Shown here one piece after another: positions 59,909 to 64,000 of a DNA stretch of 64,000 nucleotides. The notes beneath the pieces were generated by a model. It ran no database searches and was not told the origin of the DNA. It saw only the letters and a program-made list of their open reading frames with translations. The stretch is from Candidatus Nitrosotenuis chungbukensis (lineage in GTDB: Archaea; Thermoproteota; Nitrososphaeria; Nitrososphaerales; Nitrosopumilaceae), in contig NZ_AVSQ01000015.1 of the NCBI RefSeq assembly GCF_000685395.1, forward strand, positions 124,001 to 188,000, read 5' to 3'. Position 1 is the stretch's first letter. The number at the start of each line of letters is the position of its first letter. Both the position numbers and the translations under genes were made by a program.

Positions 59909-60696
59909 TTGGCAAGCCGATAATAGATGCCGACTCGCTGCGTTCACTGATCCGAGACAATAGTGTCAGAGTAATTGATGTAAGACGCAAAGAAGATTAC
60001 AAAAAAGATCACATTCCAAAATCAGTAAATCTTCCGCTAGCTGATCTGCTGTCAGACGATAGTCCGGAGCGCATTCTCAAGATGGCGCAATCTCTTGGAA
60101 TCGATGATCAAACTCCTGTTGTCACATATGATGATACCTTCGGCGCTCTTGCTTCGAGGGTAGCATGGACACTTCAATATCTGGGCCATGGGGACGTATC
60201 ATTACTTGAAATGACATATGGCCAGTGGAAATCGCTTGGTCTTGAAACTGATGCAAACGAGCCAATCGTTGGGGCAAAGATGCATTCTATGACTCTCAAA
60301 CCTGAGATCATGGCAACCGCAGACTACCTTGAGAGGGCAAAAGAAAACAAAAACGTAATCGTGCTTGATAATCGTGAGCGCCTAAACTATCTGGAGCAGC
60401 ACATTCCTGGCGCCATTAACATTCCATATAGGACGCTTGCATCAGAAGACAAAATTCTGCGTCCAAAAGATGAGCTGAAAAGACTGCTCCAAAACAGGGG
60501 CATCTCAGATGACGCCGAAGTAATAACATATTGTGGAAGCGTCGGCACCCTGTCCGGACTTGCATACTATGCGCTAAAGTCAGTTGATCATCCAAACGTC
60601 AAGTTGTATGTTCGCTCCTTTAAGGAATGGAAAAACCTCAACAAGCCAATTGTAAAGCAGGAAAACGCTGACTATTGGGACCTGTCTGCAGAATAG
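59896..60696 (+). CDS. Two-domain rhodanese (sulfurtransferase)
   Basis: This 266-residue tandem rhodanese has a first domain (VIDVRRKEDYKKDHIPKSVN) whose catalytic loop reads TYDDTFGALASR with no cysteine, so it is inactive or structural. The second domain (VLDNRERLNYLEQHIPGAIN) has the active cysteine C213 in TYCGSVGTLSG. It overlaps the reductase stop; starts at ATG 59896 or TTG 59905 are both workable. It would transfer sulfane sulfur and is translationally coupled to the siroheme reductase. Confidence 0.92.
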   Translation: MCCLIGKPIIDADSLRSLIRDNSVRVIDVRRKEDYKKDHIPKSVNLPLADLLSDDSPERILKMAQSLGIDDQTPVVTYDDTFGALASRVAWTLQYLGHGDVSLLEMTYGQWKSLGLETDANEPIVGAKMHSMTLKPEIMATADYLERAKENKNVIVLDNRERLNYLEQHIPGAINIPYRTLASEDKILRPKDELKRLLQNRGISDDAEVITYCGSVGTLSGLAYYALKSVDHPNVKLYVRSFKEWKNLNKPIVKQENADYWDLSAE

Positions 60697-60705
60697 ATTA
60701 AAAAA

Positions 60706-61791
60706 TTATCCGCGCAGCTTTTGCGTCACTGTGATTTCAAGATTGTCGAAAAGCTTGAGGATTTTTTCTTTGTTTTCTTTTAGGTATTCTTTTCCTTTTT
60801 CGTCAATTCTGACTTTGAGCAATCTGATTTCTCGGTGCTCTTCTAGAAATTGATCAATCATCAGACCTCCAAGTTTGGCAGGATCAATAAACGAGTCAAA
60901 AGTCTTGGTTAGCTTTTCAGTATCTTCTTCCTCAATTACCATCTTTGTTGTCTGGATTGCCTGGCTTACTTCTTTTAGATTTTTGATGGTACTTGGCAGC
61001 CTTCTTGTTGATCCAAGGAGGCTTTTCTTTTCGGTTCCAACTTTGTTTGCTAGTTCCGGCACCAAGTCATAGGTATCGATTTTGTTCAGTCCCTGCCTTT
61101 TCTCACTTCTGATGATCATCCCCTTTTCTAATAATTTTTTTAATGCTTCCTCCGTTTCGATTTTGCTGATAAACGTGGTCCATACTATTGCTCCGACTGT
61201 GTGATAGCCCTGCCTGATTGATTCTAAAACGACAACCTCTACAATTCTTTTGAATCCGTCCTCGATTCTTACATTTGTAAAGTCCTTGTCTCTTACTGCC
61301 CGTTTTGCATTCTTTACGTCGATTTCAATTGAGCGTTTTAACGATTCCAGGGCATGTGGAACCTCGTTTAACAATGAAAGATAACATGCCTTGTTGTACC
61401 ATGCCATGCCGTATGTTGGGTCTGACTCTATTGCCTTTTCTACGCAATCAAGGGCCTTTCCGTAATTTTTTTGTTCATAATTGACAAGTGACTTTAGGTT
61501 CCACGCCTCGCTATTTGCAACGTCGATATCCAGTACTTTGTCATAGGCCTGCAATGCCCCTGCATAGTCATCTAGATGAAACTTGGAGTATCCTAATTTT
61601 AAGAGCGTATCCGTATCTGTGGCATCGAGCCTCAATATTTGCTCAAAGACCTTGACTGCATCCTCTAGTTTTTCATCTGCCATGAGGTGAATTCCTTTCT
61701 TAAAGAGCTTATTTTTTTGATAATCTGGATTTACGATGCTTGTTTCTTTCTTATCTGTAACTTCTGGAAGGTTTTTGGCCGGATCGTCCAT
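60706..61791 (-). CDS. TPR protein with C-terminal winged-helix-like region
   Basis: This 361-residue protein has four TPR units in residues about 28-165 (EDAVKVFEQILRLDATDTDT, YAGALQAYDKVLDIDVANSE, YGKALDCVEKAIESDPTYGM). A helical region (IVEVVVLESIRQGYHTVGAI; EEALKKLLEKGMIIRSEKR) reads as a winged helix, followed by a charged coiled tail. It may link protein complexes to regulation. A near-palindrome TACCGTTAATGGTA lies just upstream of its ATG (61792-61806). Confidence 0.8.
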   Translation of the reverse strand: MDDPAKNLPEVTDKKETSIVNPDYQKNKLFKKGIHLMADEKLEDAVKVFEQILRLDATDTDTLLKLGYSKFHLDDYAGALQAYDKVLDIDVANSEAWNLKSLVNYEQKNYGKALDCVEKAIESDPTYGMAWYNKACYLSLLNEVPHALESLKRSIEIDVKNAKRAVRDKDFTNVRIEDGFKRIVEVVVLESIRQGYHTVGAIVWTTFISKIETEEALKKLLEKGMIIRSEKRQGLNKIDTYDLVPELANKVGTEKKSLLGSTRRLPSTIKNLKEVSQAIQTTKMVIEEEDTEKLTKTFDSFIDPAKLGGLMIDQFLEEHREIRLLKVRIDEKGKEYLKENKEKILKLFDNLEITVTQKLRG

Positions 61792-61899
61792 TTACCGTTA
61801 ATGGTATGTCTTTTGAATAAATACTATTCCTGATTTACTCGTCATAAAACAGACAAATGATAGAAAATACAAAAATAGTTCCACATTAATGGTTGTATA

Positions 61900-63279
61900 T
61901 TGCCTAGCGACATGAAAAAATTAGAAATTCAAGGCGCGGCACCGTTTAAACAATCCGGCGTATACGAGGTTCAAATTTCAGTTTGCGGTGCGCAACCGTC
62001 TATGGACGAAATTAAAGGTAAGCGATTTAGCGCTTTATGGCAAGATATCTTCCACTTACATGTAAAAGACAACACGTTTTCCCAAATTTTAGGAAGCGAT
62101 AGTAATCCAATCCCCGCATCTGTCTTTGATCTATCCTCAGTTTGGATAGTCGTACGTGACCAATTCTCATCATTATACTCTGTATTTGAAGTGCAAATTA
62201 GGCAGCCTGAAGATACCACTCCCCCAAAGCAAAGAAAAAGAGAGCCCGCGCCAGAGCCTACAGAACCTATCTCATTTCATGATGATAAAAGATACAGCGT
62301 GAGAGAAGAACGCGGTCCTCCTGGACTTAGGGGTCCAACTGGCGACAAAGGTCCGACAGGTTCGCCTGGCGACAAGGGTGACAAAGGCCCATCTGGAGAA
62401 AAAGGTGACAAGGGCGACAGGGGATTAACTGGCGACAAGGGCGACAAGGGTGACAAAGGCTCAACTGGCCCACTTGGCGACAAGGGCGACAAAGGTCCAC
62501 TGGGTCCTGCCGGCGACAAAGGAGTTACCGGTCCTATTGGTCTTCAAGGCGACAAAGGAGTTGCTGGTCCACCCGGGCCTCAGGGCGACAAAGGAGTTAC
62601 CGGTCCTATTGGTCTTCAGGGCGACAAAGGTCCAACAGGCTCATCTGGCCCACCTGGTGATAAAGGAATACCTGGCAGACCTGGCGAACTTGGTCCACGC
62701 GGCCCACAGGGTCCTGCCGGCGACAAGGGACCTCAGGGTCCACTAGGCCCTCCTGGCGACAAAGGACTACGCGGCCCACAAGGAGAAGTCGGCGACAAGG
62801 GACCTCAGGGCCCTCAAGGTCCTGCCGGAGAAAAAGGATTGACTGGAGTTCCGGGACCGCAAGGTGAACGCGGTCCGAGGGGATCACAGGGTCCTGCCGG
62901 AGAAAAAGGATTGACTGGCCCGCAAGGACAACAAGGCGACAAGGGCCCGACCGGACCACACGGTCCGCAAGGTGAGATAGGTCCACAGGGACTGTCTGGA
63001 GAAAAAGGCCCGCAAGGCCCGCAAGGAATTCAAGGCCCGCAAGGTGAACGTGGCCCACCTGGTCCTAGAGGTCCATCGGGCGACAAGGGTCCAATAGGCC
63101 CGCAAGGTCCATCCGGCGACAAGGGCCCAAGAGGTCCACCAGGTCCACCAGGTCCGACTGGACAAGCTGGCATGTCTGATGAACAAAAAGCATTGTTTAG
63201 AGAATTACTTGAGATTCTTACTGCAAAGAACATGATTACAACTGAAGAACAGATAAAATTAATGAGCTATCTCTACTAG
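61900..63279 (+). CDS. Collagen-like protein with 95 Gly-X-Y triplets
   Basis: This 459-residue protein has three parts. Residues 1-138 form a globular N-terminal domain ([33 protein letters not shown]) ending in a Pro/Glu-rich linker. Residues 139-424 (62314-63171) are uninterrupted Gly-X-Y repeats dominated by [12 protein letters not shown] and GEK. The last 35 residues ([20 protein letters not shown]) are helical and could trimerise it. No signal peptide or anchor is visible. Start TTG 61900 or ATG 61912. The next ORF starts right at its stop. Confidence 0.9.
   Translation: MPSDMKKLEIQGAAPFKQSGVYEVQISVCGAQPSMDEIKGKRFSALWQDIFHLHVKDNTFSQILGSDSNPIPASVFDLSSVWIVVRDQFSSLYSVFEVQIRQPEDTTPPKQRKREPAPEPTEPISFHDDKRYSVREERGPPGLRGPTGDKGPTGSPGDKGDKGPSGEKGDKGDRGLTGDKGDKGDKGSTGPLGDKGDKGPLGPAGDKGVTGPIGLQGDKGVAGPPGPQGDKGVTGPIGLQGDKGPTGSSGPPGDKGIPGRPGELGPRGPQGPAGDKGPQGPLGPPGDKGLRGPQGEVGDKGPQGPQGPAGEKGLTGVPGPQGERGPRGSQGPAGEKGLTGPQGQQGDKGPTGPHGPQGEIGPQGLSGEKGPQGPQGIQGPQGERGPPGPRGPSGDKGPIGPQGPSGDKGPRGPPGPPGPTGQAGMSDEQKALFRELLEILTAKNMITTEEQIKLMSYLY
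62314..63171 (+). repeat. Collagen Gly-X-Y repeat tract (coding)
   Basis: Glycine recurs at every third codon from 62314 to 63171 without a break: 95 triplets and a final Gly. Many triplets end in Lys (GDKG). The DNA shows direct repeats such as GGCGACAAAGG, but they vary in codon choice, so this is a protein repeat and not a CRISPR or microsatellite. Confidence 0.95.
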
Positions 63280-63585
63280 ATGCATTGTGATGGTGCTAAA
63301 AAATTGAGCGAAACAAAATCTAAAATTGAATTTAAGATGCTGGATTATGAAAGAGTGGGAAATGATTTTGTCGCATTCAAGCTGGAAGATGGAACGCTTG
63401 TTAAAGTTAAGGTTGATCTAGACCGCGTTGGCATCGCAACAAATCACAAAAATCCTGATGGGACTCCGCACTATGCTGTTAACACCTCGATAAAGATAAC
63501 CGTGATTCCAAGTGAACGAACGTTCTCAGTTGAGAAAAACATTAACGATAAAAACACGCCGCCGCCTGGGCAAATGTTTAGTTGA
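63280..63585 (+). CDS. Small hypothetical protein directly downstream of the collagen-like gene
   Basis: ATG 63280 directly follows the collagen-like stop (TAGATG) and opens a 101-residue frame. The core MLDYERVGNDFVAFKLEDGT, TLVKVKVDLDRVGIATNHKN and SIKITVIPSERTFS looks beta-rich, with no signal or membrane segment. The first 19 residues are less convincing and ATG 63337 could be the true start. It is almost certainly co-transcribed with the collagen-like gene, so a partner role is likely but unproven. Confidence 0.7.
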   Translation: MHCDGAKKLSETKSKIEFKMLDYERVGNDFVAFKLEDGTLVKVKVDLDRVGIATNHKNPDGTPHYAVNTSIKITVIPSERTFSVEKNINDKNTPPPGQMFS

Positions 63586-63613
63586 GAAAAATTTCATAAA
63601 AATAGTAAATTTA

Positions 63614-63643
63614 CGTCAATTGTGATTGACGAAATTTTTTTTT
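63614..63643 (+). terminator. Hairpin plus T-run after the collagen operon
   Basis: CGTCAAT (63614-63620) pairs with ATTGACG (63625-63631) around a 4-base loop, followed by nine T bases at 63635-63643. It suits termination of the plus-strand transcript. Confidence 0.6.
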
Positions 63644-63655
63644 GCGTTGACGAAT

Positions 63656-63799
63656 CTATCGTCGTCGCTTTTTAGCTGCAGTTTTCTTTGCGGCTTTTCG
63701 CTTTGGAGCTGCCTTGCGTTTTGGAGCTGCTTTTCTTTTTGGAGCTGCCTTTCGCTTTGGTGCTGCACGTTTAGCTTTTGACTTACGTTTAGTAGCCAT
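63656..63799 (-). CDS. 47-residue Lys/Ala/Pro-rich basic protein
   Basis: ATG 63799 opens MATKRKSKAKRAAPKRKAAP, continuing with further AAPKRK units and ending AAKKTAAKKRRR before TAG. Four consecutive AAPKRK-type repeats give a histone-H1-tail or bacterial-HC-like composition, so DNA or RNA binding is the natural guess. It is too short for usual gene callers. It stands between the collagen operon (convergent) and a partial gene. Confidence 0.65.
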   Translation of the reverse strand: MATKRKSKAKRAAPKRKAAPKRKAAPKRKAAPKRKAAKKTAAKKRRR

Positions 63800-63898
63800 T
63801 ACGTAAAATAGTGTTTACTATCTTTTCTATAGCTAAACTAAACAAAATTACACAAAGTGATTACAAATAGTAAACGATTTTTTGCAAAAATATTTTTT

Positions 63899-64000
63899 TC
63901 AGATCGCAATTTTTTCAATAAACGCTTTCAGCTGACGGTCTTTTTCCTTGTAACCAACTTGTGTGGTTACAAATTGTGCATTTGTACTGCCTTCTACGTT
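63899..64000 (-). CDS. C-terminal end of an unidentified protein, cut by window edge
   Basis: On the minus strand the open frame reads NVEGSTNAQFVTTQVGYKEK, then DRQLKAFIEKIAI and a TGA stop at 63899-63901. Only 33 residues are visible. The upstream part lies beyond 64000. I do not recognise it. Confidence 0.5.
   Translation of the reverse strand, partial: NVEGSTNAQFVTTQVGYKEKDRQLKAFIEKIAI

Noticed and set aside
62314-63171. Direct repeats resembling a CRISPR or satellite array
   Set aside because: They encode uninterrupted Gly-X-Y triplets with varied codons; no equal-length repeat-spacer pattern exists.
61971-63233. Several Pro/Ser/Leu-rich ORFs on the minus strand and other frames under the collagen-like gene
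   Set aside because: They are low-complexity shadows produced by the regular Gly codon pattern.

Overview
The window is chromosomal DNA of an ammonia-oxidising-type archaeon of the Nitrososphaerota (Thaumarchaeota), order Nitrosopumilales. The evidence is archaeal TFB, aIF1, Alba, Sec61-beta, RNase P RNA and archaeal-type ProRS; F420 genes; a thaumarchaeosortase; a tubulin homologue of the artubulin type; and many genes with a TATA-like box about 25 bases before an ATG, GTG or TTG start and no Shine-Dalgarno (leaderless mRNAs). Base composition looks like roughly two-fifths G+C by eye, which would suit Nitrosotenuis better than Nitrosopumilus or Nitrosarchaeum. The genus is an inference. I saw no insertion sequence, prophage or CRISPR array.

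Layout. 0-8 kb: partial methionine aminopeptidase, tRNA-Pro(TGG), a very long lamin-tail/Ig-like exoprotein, Tsr3, an amino-acid permease fused to USP-like domains, and RNase P RNA. 8-17 kb: a cofD-cofC operon that ends in an S-layer-like exoprotein, then TFB, a CPBP protease, aIF1, Sec61-beta and DUF2070. 17-31 kb: an orphan peptide-binding protein, a 993-residue exoprotein, a geranylgeranyl-reductase-family flavoprotein, TPR and zinc-ribbon small proteins, an MFS carrier and a BtuF-like protein. 31-45 kb: a DNA and cytoskeleton block with a ParB-like protein, NreA, an artubulin operon (28-codon ORF, artubulin, coiled-coil protein), thaumarchaeosortase, DinB, Alba and SMC. 45-52 kb: a CarH-like cobalamin protein, an OppF-type ATPase, ProRS, a HAD phosphatase, CofE and a PHP protein. 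52-61 kb: a sulfur/redox block with TusA, cysteine synthase, a two-component pair, TrxB, a Cys-type Thi4, siroheme sulfite/nitrite reductase and rhodanese. 61-64 kb: a collagen-like protein with 95 uninterrupted Gly-X-Y triplets, a partner ORF, and a 47-residue Lys/Ala/Pro basic protein.

How they fit together. CofC, CofD and CofE cover three steps of F420 synthesis. TusA, CysM, the siroheme reductase, rhodanese and Thi4 suggest sulfur assimilation and trafficking towards cysteine and thiazole. NreA and DinB both end in PCNA-binding motifs. The strongest candidates for a little-described system are the artubulin operon, with its coiled-coil partner and hidden small ORF, and the collagen-like operon. 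All functional calls rest on reading motifs by eye; no database search was run.
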